A stretch of DNA of 64,000 nt, taken from assembly GCA_003508835.1 (NCBI GenBank), contig PUFA01000164.1, forward strand, positions 2,418,001 through 2,482,000. The letters are read 5' to 3'. Below, one piece after another: positions 22,948 through 33,178 of this stretch; the first letter of the stretch is position 1, and the number at the start of each line of letters is the position of its first letter. A program made the position numbers and the translations under genes. The stretch comes from Eonycteris spelaea. Taxonomy: Eukaryota > Chordata > Mammalia > Chiroptera > Pteropodidae. Below the pieces are notes generated by a model. It saw only the letters and a list, made by a program, of their open reading frames with translations, did no database searches and was not told where the DNA came from.

Positions 22948-25900
22948 GTGAGTACCGGTTGCACCGTCGCCTCTCGGGCCGGGGCTCCGCGACCGGCCCC
23001 CCATCCCCGCCGTCGCCTTTGTTCAGAGCCCGGCGTCCGCTCCCCACCGTCCCGGCCCGCAGTTCCGGTGTGTCCTGGGCGGGAGGGGACCGGGCTGCGG
23101 CCCTGTGACCGGCCGGTGGCGGCCGGCTGCGGGCAGGCGGACGTTGGGGGCTGCGGGGTAGCGGTTGGCCGCGGGAGGCACCGGCTTCCTGGTCCCCGCC
23201 GAGCCCCGGGTGGCGCGGGCGGTGCGGCCGGGCCAGTGCGGCGGGCGGGGGCGGTTTCGGCCGCCGCAGCGGGCCGGGTGGGGCAGCACAAAAGCCGCTT
23301 TGTGACCGTCGCCTCCGCCCTCGGCCCTCCAGCCTGGCGCGCCTGGTCCAGGCCCGGAGGGCTCCGCGACATCCCGGGGACCCTTTGTTTGGTCGAGAGA
23401 GAGCGGCCCGCTCGGGGAGCGGGAGACGTGGCCCGGGGTGGGGCAAGGGCTGCGCGTGTCACTGCGGAGCCGGATACGGGGAGGGCGCGGCGGCGGCGGC
23501 GGGGTAGCCACCGGGCCCGGGCCGGCGTGGGGTAGGCGGGGCTGGTAACGGTTTCCGCCGGGCGCTCTCGGAGCTCGGGGGCCGGCGCGGGACGCGAGCC
23601 TGGCGCAGCCACCTTTGTGCTCCGCGACCGGGACTGGCGCCTCTGACAAAATGGCCTCGGTCTCCGCGCCTGACTGAAGGCGCGGTGCGAACCCGTGATT
23701 GCGGCGCGGAAAGGGGGCGCCGCGGGCAGGCCCCGTGTGCGCCGAGCAGCAGCCTTCGAGGGGCTGTTCACGAGCTGCAGCCCCGCCGGGGCTGGAGCGG
23801 CTCTGCTAGGTGAGGTCGCCGACTCCTTGCCCCGCCCTGCTCATTCAGTCTCCACCTGGTAATTCTAGCTGTTCCGGATTTAACGCCCCAATTCGGGCTC
23901 TGGATAATGGGAACAAGTCGAGTCTTGTCCTTTTCCTGGGGCAAGTCGGTCGAGCAATGGCCTTGGAAACTTCCAAGGTTACTGGTGCACTGAAGCGAAG
24001 GAGTCCCCGGCCGGCACCGGCACGCACTTTGCCTGCCAATCTTGGAATGGCCTGGATGGCGCCTTTTAATCGGGGACTATTTAGAGCAGTTCCTGAAGTT
24101 CTTGGTGTAATGTGTTTGTGGTTGCCTCCTGTTGGCTTGTGGCAACAGTAGCCAACCAGAGCAGAATTCTAAGGTTTATACTGTTCTCTGTGAAAAGCCT
24201 CTACCATTCCAAGAGTATTAAGTTGTTATTTGCGCTGTAGTTGGAACTGTCGACCTGCTTGAGATCCAGATTCTGAAGCAATGCTTCCCGTTACTTTTTT
24301 TATTGACTTTTGTTCGATGACAGTAAATCAGTTGCAAACCAGAAAGCTAGGTAATTCCCAAGAGTAAGCAGCATTTTGCACATGCTTTATTCTAGATGCA
24401 CCGCCTAAAACATGAGTAAGTAGGTGGACAGACTCTCCACCGAACTGTTTTACAAAAGTTATAGAGATTAATTGCCTTGTTTCTGCAGTCTTACAAACTG
24501 ACTTATGCTTCTGCACAGAAATTGCTCTTCCCCACCCCCATGTATATTATCGTGATTATTTGCAACTCATAAATGGGAGGGAGGATGTTTCCCTAATATT
24601 CCTGAACTATCATAGTTTTTTTCTGTAGCGAGGAATTGAGATGGGCTGGAAGTGTCTTGGGAGGAAAAAAAAAACGATAACGTATTAGTAGTGGTCACTT
24701 TCTTTGGTAGAAGTCATCTGTCCCCGCGCCCGCCCCTTCCCACCCTGCCCCCCTCCCCCAAGCCACTGTGTGGCTCCACTCAGTAAAAATAACCGTTTAC
24801 TAGGTGAATTGTTTCTGTATTGCTTTCTTTGCTTCCTGGTAAAACTTGCTTACATGAGGAATATGGTCACACTAGCTGTAAAAGGAATTTTAGCTGTTAA
24901 ATATGGAAATGGCTGTGTGAAGTACTGTCTCATAAATCGGCCTACAGTTGCAATAAGATAGTACCTGGAATCACAATACTGAGATTAAGTGGTTGCGTTT
25001 AACAGCTTTACAGGTGACTTCTTTAATTCAAAGTATGTCATCAGAAAGGTGCAAGAATGAATACACTTTATTTCCTAAGGAAGTAATATTTAGGATTTGA
25101 GGTGAGATTATAATTGAAATTATTTCCGGGTTACTACAGCCTCTATTCACTGTAATAAAATGAAATCCTTAATGGGTAATTTAGTCACTAATTTTTTGAC
25201 CCAGCTAAGTGGGACTTTAAAGGTGTAAAATGAAAATAGGGGCAGATGTTTAAATTTAATTTTAAGCCTTTTAAATGTTTAAATTTAATTTAAGCGTAGA
25301 AAACTAATGAAACTTTTGTTACAAAATTTTATACTCTTGAAAATACATATAAAATGTTTGGGAATGTGGCTGGCACTTGGAGCTCTTGTTAAACTGCTGT
25401 TAATATTTCTTAGTCCTCTATTCCTAAATATACAAGTTCTTATGAACTACTTGTAAGAAGACTAATATTAACATCAGTGTTTTTTATGTACATATGATGA
25501 AAATAGGCTGTATTTGTTTAATGTTTGATAGTGACAAAATTGATTTAGTTCTTTAAGAAAATTTGGAGAAGATATATATTTATTGATTACTGGGTAATTA
25601 CTTTGATTTTGATACCTATGGAAAAAAGTACAAGGTAATGTCTACCCCCCCCCCCCATCCTTCCTGCACCTTGAATTAGATTCAGTTTTAGGCTGGATGA
25701 GGGAAATTTTGCTTTTAAAATACAAGAGTATTATTGAAATTACGGATATCTTTTATAATTATAAATGGGAATTATTTTTTAAATTTATAAACATACAGCC
25801 TTATAATACTTCATGTAACAAGTTGATTAACTTCCAGATACTTAAATGAGGAAAATTTGTTAAAATGGAATGCTAAATTAGTTAAGTAAAGACTAACAGC

Positions 25901-26404
25901 TTCAAAGTTTTCAAAAAGTTTGTAATATGTAATAATATTTTATTAGTTAGAAAAATCAATACATTTCATGAAAATGTAAAGCAAACCACCATTAAAAGGA
26001 ACACTTAATAAAAGAATATGTATAGGGGATATTGACCAAATGTAACAGTTGTATTCTTGAGGGATCTTTGTGTTAATTATATTGGTAATTTCAATTTAAA
26101 GTAATTTATTTGTGAATGCTTGTTTTATGCTTACTGGTTTAATCCATAATCATCCTTGTATTTTGTGGTTCAAGTAAAAGTTGTAGAGGTGGCTAGAGCC
26201 CAAATTTTAAAAGATAGTTGTGTGCTTAAATATTGTAATAGCATAATATGTTCCTTTTGAATTGGAAAACAACTTTTTTCTCTCTCTCTCTCTTTTTCTT
26301 TTAAACAGCAGTTCTGTGGTGTTCTTGGTCACACATTTATGGAGTTTCTGAAGGGCAGTGGAGATTACTGCCAGGCACAGCACGACCTGTATGCAGACAA
26401 GTGA
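22909..26404 (+). CDS. upstream ORF 2 of PTP4A1, created by splicing (44 codons)
   Basis: Thirteen codons in exon 1 (22909-22947, MIRPQSSMSKHIP) join in frame to 31 codons plus TGA in exon 2 (26309-26404, QFCGVLGHTFMEFLKGSGDY onward, ending LYADK). The frame exists only in the spliced mRNA. Its composition is that of an ordinary protein, unlike the proline-rich ORF it overlaps. In-frame AUGs at 22930 and 26339 could also start it. Start contexts are weak (T at -3). The NAGNAG acceptor would only add or drop one glutamine. A magnesium-sensitive upstream ORF has been reported for PRL phosphatase mRNAs. I think this is the likely counterpart but cannot confirm it. Confidence 0.6.
22948..26308 (+). 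other. PTP4A1 intron 1
   Basis: 3361 bases, GTGAGT to TTTTAAACAG. The first 880 bases are CpG island and the rest is AT-rich, with no recognisable interspersed repeat. It contains a run of 13 C at about 25634-25647. At 26278-26294 a (TC)n tract serves as polypyrimidine tract of the acceptor. The lack of transposons over about 3 kb suggests constraint. Confidence 0.8.
23560..23809 (+). other. possible alternative first exon of PTP4A1 (exon 1b)
   Basis: A strong donor, CTAG|GTGAGG, sits at 23809/23810 at the downstream edge of the CpG island, about 860 bases inside intron 1. The 5' limit is a guess. I recall that two promoters have been described for the PRL-1 gene, the second in intron 1, which would fit. 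A transcript from here would lack upstream ORFs 1 and 2. It could carry an eight-codon ORF at 23651-23677 (MASVSAPD) whose AUG has a strong context. Confidence 0.4.
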
Positions 26405-26411
26405 ACTGTAG
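26391..26411 (+). CDS. upstream ORF 3, 6 codons (MQTSEL)
   Basis: This ORF starts inside the tail of upstream ORF 2, in another frame, and stops with TAG seven bases after that ORF ends. It is far too short to infer a product and is listed because it may catch ribosomes that bypass ORF 2. Confidence 0.3.
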   Translation: MQTSEL

Positions 26412-26519
26412 AAATTCACTACTACTCCACCAAGAAGCCCCGTAAGAGTGGTTAACCTGGACACAGAAGTGTTTGAATTGAAATCTTGCAGAGCATTTTA
26501 CACGAGTTTTCGTACCTGG

Positions 26520-26573
26520 ATGGGTAAACCTCAGTGCACTTCCTTTCTATGCCTCAAGTATTACTGGATTTGA
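26520..26573 (+). CDS. upstream ORF 4, 17 codons
   Basis: MGKPQCTSFLCLKYYWI-TGA, wholly inside the exon 2 leader. The start has G at +4. It overlaps the next upstream ORF in a different frame. No product is inferred. Confidence 0.3.
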   Translation: MGKPQCTSFLCLKYYWI

Positions 26574-26671
26574 AGAATTGCTGCTGCTTGTTAGGAGTTC
26601 ATTTCATTTCCCATTACTCTCAACTTCATACTCAAAGCACTGGAGAATTTCAAGTGGAGTATATGAAGTAG
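26549..26671 (+). CDS. upstream ORF 5, 40 codons
   Basis: Begins MPQVLLDLKNCCCLLGVHFI and ends EYMK-TAG, all within exon 2. An internal AUG at 26663 leaves a minimal Met-Lys-stop frame at its end. It terminates 95 bases before the PTP4A1 start, a distance at which reinitiation is plausible. There is no evidence of translation beyond the open frame. Confidence 0.35.
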   Translation: MPQVLLDLKNCCCLLGVHFISHYSQLHTQSTGEFQVEYMK

Positions 26672-26738
26672 ACTCAGTTTCTTTGCAATCTTTCTATTGT
26701 ATTCACAACTCTTTTAATTCTATTCAAAACTCTACCTG

Positions 26739-26765
26739 ATGTTATTTTTTATATCTATTCATTAA
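26739..26765 (+). CDS. upstream ORF 6, stop one base before the PTP4A1 AUG
   Basis: Eight codons, [11 protein letters not shown]. The TAA ends at 26765 and the PTP4A1 ATG begins at 26767, giving TAACATGG. A ribosome translating it would terminate practically on the main start codon, where short backward or forward scanning could restart. Confidence 0.4.
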   Translation: MLFFISIH

Positions 26766-26766
26766 C

Positions 26767-29700
26767 ATGGCTCGAATGAACCGTCCAGCTCCTGTGGAAG
26801 TTACATACAAGAACATGAGATTTCTTATTACACACAATCCAACCAATGCGACCTTAAACAAATTTATAGAGGTAAGATTTGAAACTTTCTAACGTCTTAA
26901 ACTTGCAGTTTAATAGTGAGCTTTTTGTCTGACAAAATACTTTAGAAAATTCTGAGGGTAGTATGCCTGCAGTTCCAATTTCCAGAAATGAAATATCAGT
27001 GTTTTCTTTAGGTTTAATGTAAATTATTTTATACATTTCAAGAAGGACATGTACTTGAGTTAGAAGATATCTAGGTTTCCATGCCTCAAAGTTTGCTTAA
27101 TTTAAAATTATATGTGGACAGTATAATGGTATGACTCCTGCTTATCTTCACATGAAATATACAGGAGGAAGGCTTCCATTCATATGGATTATTCACATAT
27201 TAGCTGAGCCTAATAGCTGATACCATAAACCAAAGTTAGTTTATGTCATGGACCCATTATTATTACATAAAATTCAATTTTCAGTTACTAATTTCCCTCC
27301 TTTCTGATGATTGTTAGATAGCCAAAACTGTCTCACAGCCAACTTTTGACTATATGGAAGGAATAGAATGCTGAGTAATTTATTTGAATGCATACATATT
27401 TTATATGTGTGTGTACCAATGCTCAAAAATAAGAAATAGGCCTTCTAGATGTTAGAAATACCTTTGGTGACCATCTGTATATTTTTTAAATGCCAGAAGA
27501 GTTAATATTTTAGTAGTAGTGCATAATCTTGAAGCTTATGGTTTTAAAGGCAGATTACTTATAGTCATGAGTTATTCCTTTGGTTCTGTTTACCTTTATC
27601 TCTGAATTGTTTTTAATCCTCTTTTGTTAGTGCTTCATCTCCAACTAGCCAGTGTTACCATGACTATAAACAGTATTTGAAAGGCCATGAAATTTTTTTT
27701 AAAGCTTAGAATTAAAACGTGTAATGTTTAACATTCCCTTTTCCTTTCATGCTATTCTAGTATTGTCATTTAAAATAAGATTTCACTTCCCTGTTAAACA
27801 TTCATTCCATGATTTTTTGTTAAATTGTAATTTCTGTTGGAGAGGTGATCAAAATGACAAAGGTGACAATAGTGACAATGGTATGAAGACTATTGAGTAT
27901 TTTTTAACATGTATTTTAAACAGGAACTTAAGAAGTACGGAGTTACCACAATAGTAAGAGTATGTGAAGCAACTTATGACACTACTCTTGTGGAGAAAGA
28001 AGGCATCCATGTTCTTGTAAGTATTTAGTAGTTCTGATGCATTTATGATACTGTGATACAAAAGTTTAAACGAATAAATCATCACTTGCAGAAAGGTTAA
28101 TTTTTAAATTTAAAAAATTATGTAATATCTAAATTTCAAAGCTGAGATCTTTGAAGTAAAAGAATTTGTTAAAGATTCTGCATTTATTTCCATTTCATTA
28201 ACAGGTAATATAGAACACGTTTAAACATGTTAAAATGATTTTGAAAAAATTTGAGTGTTAGAAATTCAGAATTATTAGTGTGATATTTATATTAAAAACA
28301 AAACGTTTATAAATCTTTTTGATTTAGGATTGGCCTTTTGATGATGGTGCACCACCATCCAACCAGATTGTCGACGACTGGTTAAGTCTTGTTAAAATTA
28401 AGTTTCGTGAAGAACCTGGTTGTTGCATTGCTGTTCATTGTGTTGCAGGCCTTGGGAGGTAAGAGAATTTCTTAATCTAATTAATGGTATTGGTCTTAAT
28501 TCCAGAGAAAACTTGATATTGACTCCAGTAAAGACTCAATTATCACTTATGAATCAATTTGCTTTATTATATTACTTAACTAAATTAAAAAGTAGGTGGT
28601 TATAACAACATAATGTATTTCCAGCACAGCTGTAAATAACGTCATAGCTATGATTTATACTAAACTCTATAGGCAAAATTTTTTGTAGAGTTAATAGTGT
28701 GTGCTAGATTATATCTATGGTGTTGGAATTGTTGTCCAAGCTCATTGAAGAAAAGGGTCATGAATTATCTTTAAGGTAGTTTGAATTGCATATGGTGTAT
28801 TTTTGACAAGGTTCTTTATCATGGAGATTCTGATTCAGTAGGAACTCTTTACCAGGTAGTGCCAAAATATGCATAGCTGGATTTGTAAATCTCTACCTGC
28901 TCGCCAACCAAAAGTCCTATTCTCCTAATGAAGAGTGAAATGAAAATGGATGACCTGGGGTGATTTGTATACAACTTTATCACAATCTCATTAATAATAA
29001 TACAAAGATCGCAAACTTTCAGAAAGTCTTAAGAAAAGGAGTTCTTATGTTTAAAAACAAATCCTTTTTTGAAGTGGAAAATATTTTACTGCTTGAAATT
29101 CAGGAAAAAATTATCTGCATTTATCAAGATGTTGCTTTTCCCTTAAATATTTTCAAGATCGCCTTCCAATACAAGTTTTAACTTCTAGGCTTAATTTTTA
29201 ATAGTTAAGGGTATAGTTCATTTTTGGTTTTAGATAAAATATAAAAATACTGATACTTTATTAATTTAATTTTTTAGCGTAAAGCTAACATTTACTCCAC
29301 ATATTAACGTAGGAAGTTTAGTAAATAATAGTAGTTCTGTATTGGGGAATATTTGAACTATTGGATTTTCCAGGTTTTGATTTTGAAAAAAATGATTTAT
29401 CAAAATTCTTACCTTACCAGAGCTCCAGTACTTGTCGCCCTAGCATTAATTGAAGGTGGAATGAAATATGAAGATGCAGTACAATTCATAAGACAGTAAG
29501 TTTATAATGAAATTTTTCAAAAGATCTTGCCTCCTTTTTTGCATTCCATGTAGATGTTCACATTAGATTCTGGTCTAATAATTTTTTGAATTATTTTTGA
29601 TTGAATGTGTTGCTTATTTGCCTTTATTTAGGTACAGTCAATATACAATAAAATGCACAGGTTTTAAGGGTAGAAGAGTTGACAAAACAGCCAAATAAAA

Positions 29701-30152
29701 CAACCACCTTGTACAATATAGAGAATATTTTGACTTCCAGAAAGCACCTTCATGGCCTTTGTAGTCATCTTCCCTGCCACCAGAGGCAACCTCTCTGACT
29801 TCTGTTACCATGAATTATTTTTCTTTTTTTGGACTTCATATAATTGGATTCATAAGTTTTAATTTTAACCACTCAAGATTTACACATGTATGCGTGTCCA
29901 TATTTCTGTATTATGTTATAATATAATAATCAAAAGATAAAATTGCCATGAGGTGATAATTGCCTATAGCACAGTAAACCTTAATGTGAGGGATTTTGCT
30001 TCAATTACTCCTATCTTTTGTTTTTTCCTTCCAGAAAGCGGCGTGGAGCTTTTAACAGCAAGCAACTTTTGTATTTAGAGAAGTATCGTCCTAAAATGCG
30101 GCTGCGCTTCAAAGACTCCAATGGTCATAGAAACAACTGTTGTATTCAATAA
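26767..30152 (+). CDS. PTP4A1: PTP4A1, protein tyrosine phosphatase type IVA 1 (PRL-1)
   Basis: Joining 26767-26871, 27924-28016, 28328-28458, 29421-29495 and 30035-30152 gives 522 nt, i.e. 173 codons plus TAA, the normal length of the family. The protein begins [12 protein letters not shown]. It carries the general-acid loop WPFDDG (D72), the P-loop HCVAGLGR with catalytic C104 and R110, and C49, which in this family forms a redox disulfide with C104. The C-terminus has a basic tract and ends CCIQ, a CAAX box (C170) for prenylation, so membrane attachment is expected. As far as I can recall, the translation matches human PRL-1 throughout. The family acts as a dual-specificity-like phosphatase, binds CNNM magnesium transporters and promotes growth. 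The start has a strong context (A at -3, G at +4). All introns are GT-AG. No lesion is seen. Confidence 0.98.
26872..27923 (+). other. PTP4A1 intron 2
   Basis: 1052 bases, GTAAGA to TTTTAAACAG, AT-rich. I recognise no interspersed repeat and no other gene in it. Confidence 0.85.
27924..28016 (+). other. PTP4A1: PTP4A1 coding exon 3 (residues 36-66)
   Basis: The exon is flanked by TTTTAAACAG and GTAAGT, is 93 bases long, and is in phase 0 at both ends. It encodes [16 protein letters not shown] onward and includes C49, the backdoor cysteine of the family. Because its length is a multiple of three, skipping it would keep frame but remove a core strand of the phosphatase fold. Confidence 0.96.
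28328..28458 (+). other. PTP4A1: PTP4A1 coding exon 4 (residues 67-110, catalytic)
   Basis: The exon is flanked by TTTTTGATTTAG and GTAAGA and is 131 bases long. It starts in phase 0 and ends after two bases of the R110 codon. It encodes both catalytic elements: D72 in the WPFDDG loop and C104 in HCVAGLG. The P-loop arginine is split across the splice junction (AG|A). Confidence 0.97.
28459..29420 (+). other. PTP4A1 intron 4
   Basis: 962 bases, GTAAGA to TTACCAG. I recognise no repeat, and open frames within it are short and unremarkable. Confidence 0.85.
29421..29495 (+). other. PTP4A1: PTP4A1 coding exon 5 (residues 110-135)
   Basis: The exon is flanked by TTACCTTACCAG and GTAAGT and is 75 bases long. 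It completes R110, encodes [20 protein letters not shown] onward, and ends with two bases of the Q135 codon (CA|A). Confidence 0.96.
29496..30034 (+). other. PTP4A1 intron 5, with an L1-like fragment
   Basis: 539 bases, GTAAGT to TTCCTTCCAG. The stretch about 29630-29870 resembles the antisense 3' region of old L1 elements (CAATATACAATAAAATGCAC, then CCTGCCACCAGAGGCAACC, then GGACTTCATATAATTGGATTCAT). It is the only transposon I see inside the gene body. Confidence 0.6.
30035..30152 (+). other. PTP4A1: PTP4A1 coding exon 6, coding part (residues 135-173)
   Basis: The acceptor is TTTTTTCCTTCCAG. The segment encodes [10 protein letters not shown], the basic [11 protein letters not shown] tract and the terminal CCIQ prenylation box, followed by TAA at 30150-30152. 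In this family the basic tract and lipid together direct the protein to plasma and endosomal membranes. Confidence 0.97.
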
Positions 30153-31420
30153 AACGGGTGCCTGATGCCATGGCCTCGGAAGTGGAACTTGAGACAGGAC
30201 CTAATTTGTCATACATGTTAGCCAATAGGTTGGCTTGGTGAATAAGTCTATTGAAGCTTCCATAGAAGTATTGGAAAGCAGTTTTACCAGGCCACAAGCT
30301 TGACAGAATTTGCAACCTCTATGTTTTGGGTTACGATCAGCCTCTTTTGACACTTAGCAAAAGATTCTTGTTCAGCATTTAAAATGTGCTTTTCATTTGT
30401 ACCAATCGACTTTTCCTGAAATCATGCAGTATTATGTCTTTAAATCTATTCCCATGCCAGAATCTTATCAATATATAAGAAATTTAGAAAGATTAGGTGC
30501 CAAAATACCTAGCACAATACTTGTATTTTTTGCTTTCATATAGAACTAAAATCCCAGGAACTATGAACACTCTGGACCTTATCTGGTTTATTTATCCCTT
30601 CAGTCATTTCAAACATAGAAAGTAGGACCTATATGGTTATTTGCCTGCTCACTTTATGTTTACATCTCCCACATCATATGCGTATACATCAGGTTTGCTC
30701 AACTTTTTTTTAATACCAAGTCATAGTGATTATTTAATGTCTTTCTAAAAATCTCATTTTTGCTGTTATAGAAAGCCTCCATTTTGAAAATTTACATTGT
30801 ATAGAAGCACATGTCTTTAATGTCTCCAGACAAAAAAGCCTTACAGTTAATTTTAATGTTTGCACTTGGGGTGCAACTTACAGGGAGGGCCTGAAAACTG
30901 AATGGGAGGGGGCTATTAAGTATTTTTAGTAAAATGTTGCCTTTGTCTTGTGCAAAACACGTAGAATATGCTCTTTAATTTAGTAAAAATATTTTTAAGG
31001 TAGAGATGCTTAGTTATTGTAGCTAAAAACGATTTATAATCATAAATTTCAAATTCTTTTAATTTTTTTTCATCTTAATCTGAAGTTGTTTACCAACTTA
31101 TTTTTGTTTGATGCGTGATTTTTTTTCCCAACCTCTCTTGCAAAAAAAAAGTGGGTTTCTGCTAATGAATTGAGCAGACATCTAATATTTTATATGCCTT
31201 TTGAGCTGTGTAACTTAATATTTGGATACTTGATAATTTGTTTTATTATGTAATTGATAAAATGGTGATGTGTATTAATGTTAGTTCAACCATATATTTA
31301 TACTGTCTGGGAATGTGTGGTTATAGTTCTGTGGGAGAAATAATTTGTCAGTGTTCACCAGCTTGTAAAAATCTAGTGCGAGAGCTTAAACATCTAAATA
31401 AATAATGAAATGCATTTATC
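30153..31420 (+). other. PTP4A1: PTP4A1 3' UTR (proximal form)
   Basis: This stretch follows the TAA with no further exon signal. The first canonical AATAAA is at 31397-31402, followed by a T/G-rich stretch (TATTGTTTTGC), so cleavage near 31415-31430 is likely. A second AATAAA at 32436 could serve a longer form. The UTR is AU-rich, with scattered ATTTA motifs, which suits an unstable immediate-early message. The end point is inferred, not seen. Confidence 0.65.
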
Positions 31421-32684
31421 ATCAATGATATTGTTTTGCTTAAAGATAACTTATTTTGAAAACATAAAGACTGAATTGAGTTTCACTTAGTGCCATTTGA
31501 AGTAGTGTCATCTTTTTTAACAAATGAAGGATTAAATGAAGTTAATGTAAGTAAGCTCTTTATAGATAGTTTGTTAGGGTTCTGATTGATGTTTAAAGTG
31601 CTTTTCATTATAAACTTTGCTTTTTAAAGGTTTAGATGATTTTGACCAATGTGTATAGTAGACGTCCTTGATTTGAAGCTCAGTTCCACCAATTAATAAC
31701 TGGTTTGGGGCAATTTTTGAGTCTCGGCTTTCACATTTGCAAATTAATAATTACATACCTTTATAGGGTTTTTTCTTTTTTTAATTTGACATTGGTATTT
31801 GGTATATGAGGATTTAATGTTTCAATAATCTGAAATACTTCCTTTGCATAGCTCATGTTAATGTAAAAGAGATTTAAATCAGATGTCTTTGAGTCTTTTT
31901 CTAAATAGCAGTTATAGCTGATTTTACTCAAGATTTGAGCAAAAAGAAATGAAACTCTACCTTATGTTTTAAAGAATTGCTTCCATCTCTTCGTGGCAGA
32001 TTAGCACTTAATATACTCCATTCTTAAAATTTAGAGCTGGGACATAAGGAACAAGAGGGGCTTCTGGGATCCCTTGGTTCTTCAAATTAAGATTTTTCAT
32101 GATTGGAGCTAAGTTATTAAACCTGGTATTTTGGTCATACAGCCTAACTTGAGAAGATAAATAGTTATTAAGTAATAATTTCCATTATCACATAGCCCAT
32201 AAAACAGCATTTATGTTTGAGAGAAGATACCATCATGACTAATGAAACATTGAATTTAAAACAAATTGTTCGCAGTGTTGGATTGTATATATGGTGCTAA
32301 AAATCAATTTACTTTATAAACCTCATCTGTACAGTGTACAAAATGATGAGATTTGCTTTCTATCCAAATATTTTCTATCTTGTAAATATGACTAATAGGA
32401 ATACCATAATATATCCTGACAGATTCCTTATATCTAATAAAATAGAAATATGAGTTGAGGTCTTGTACACAGGGAGTTATAGATGGTGTTCTAAAATTTG
32501 ATTACTTGGTTTTAGATAACAATTTCCCTCAACAGAGTGATGCAAATAGTGACTGGTTGACAAAGCTTGTCTATAGGAGCCATGATGTTGCCGACATGTA
32601 AGTAATGTGATTACTAAAGCTTATCGAAAAAATGTGTAATCTGGTTGAAGGCAAAACCTATAAACGTGCCATTGGCCATGTTGC

Positions 32685-32709
32685 TTTTTTTTTTTTTTTT
32701 TTTTTTTTT
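32685..32709 (+). repeat. poly(T) run of about 25
   Basis: A long pure T tract downstream of PTP4A1. It could be the reversed tail of a retroelement, but the adjoining sequence is not recognisable as one. Confidence 0.9.
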
Positions 32710-33140
32710 AATTCCCACAACTTTACACAGCTTGTCTAGAAGCATCCCAACCCAGGCATGCCATCACGTCTGGTTACATTTTCTTCCAGCTAAAGCACTT
32801 AAAAAATTGTAGTCCCCCAATTTAGCTTCAGAATTTCCATCTCTGGGTTCTGTGTTAAAACGCCGTTCTATTCATCTGACAAACACCTACTGTTTGTGAG
32901 GCACTTAACGAATATGGCAGAGAATATGAAAGATGGTGTCACTAGATTAGGGGTCACCAATGAATAGTACCCCAGCCTATTCCATAATTAAGATAAGTTT
33001 CAGGTAGTATAATTTCAAAGAAAAGTGGAAGCATAAGTAACCTTTTTTACATGTAGACAATTTCTTTTAAAGTACAGTTTTGAGAAAAATACATAAAATA
33101 ATGTTTGCTGTACCTGTTTATACATTCCTTGATTCCTTGA

Positions 33141-33178
33141 ATAAACGTTTGTGTGTGTGTATATATATACATATATGC
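33141..33178 (+). repeat. (TG)n(TA)n microsatellite
   Basis: A TG dinucleotide tract passes into TATATA and CATATATG. It is AT-rich and able to form Z-DNA or cruciform structures. Confidence 0.9.

Larger units (their letters stand above)
22470..23830. other. CpG island spanning PTP4A1 promoter, exon 1 and start of intron 1
   Basis: CpG is dense and G+C is very high through this block, in sharp contrast to the AT-rich DNA on both sides. It is the only CpG island in the window. Its GC-richness leaves many long open frames on both strands that are not genes. Confidence 0.93.
26309..26871 (+). other. PTP4A1: PTP4A1 exon 2 (5' UTR and residues 1-35)
   Basis: The acceptor is a long (CT)n/T tract followed by TTTTAAACAG. 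Because the next bases are CAG, it is a NAGNAG site and the exon may start at 26309 or 26312. The first 458 bases are leader, and the start codon is at 26767. The donor is GAG|GTAAGA at 26871/26872. The leader part carries six AUGs in several frames. I see no need for an extra splice inside it, although a GGTAAAC at about 26523 could be a weak donor. Confidence 0.88.

Noticed and set aside
22749..23771. 340-codon antisense open frame over the PTP4A1 promoter and exon 1, with further frames of 111-247 codons
   Set aside because: The stretch is a CpG island with very few stop codons in any frame. The predicted peptides are Arg/Pro/Ala-rich low-complexity with no domain, and several overlap in different frames.
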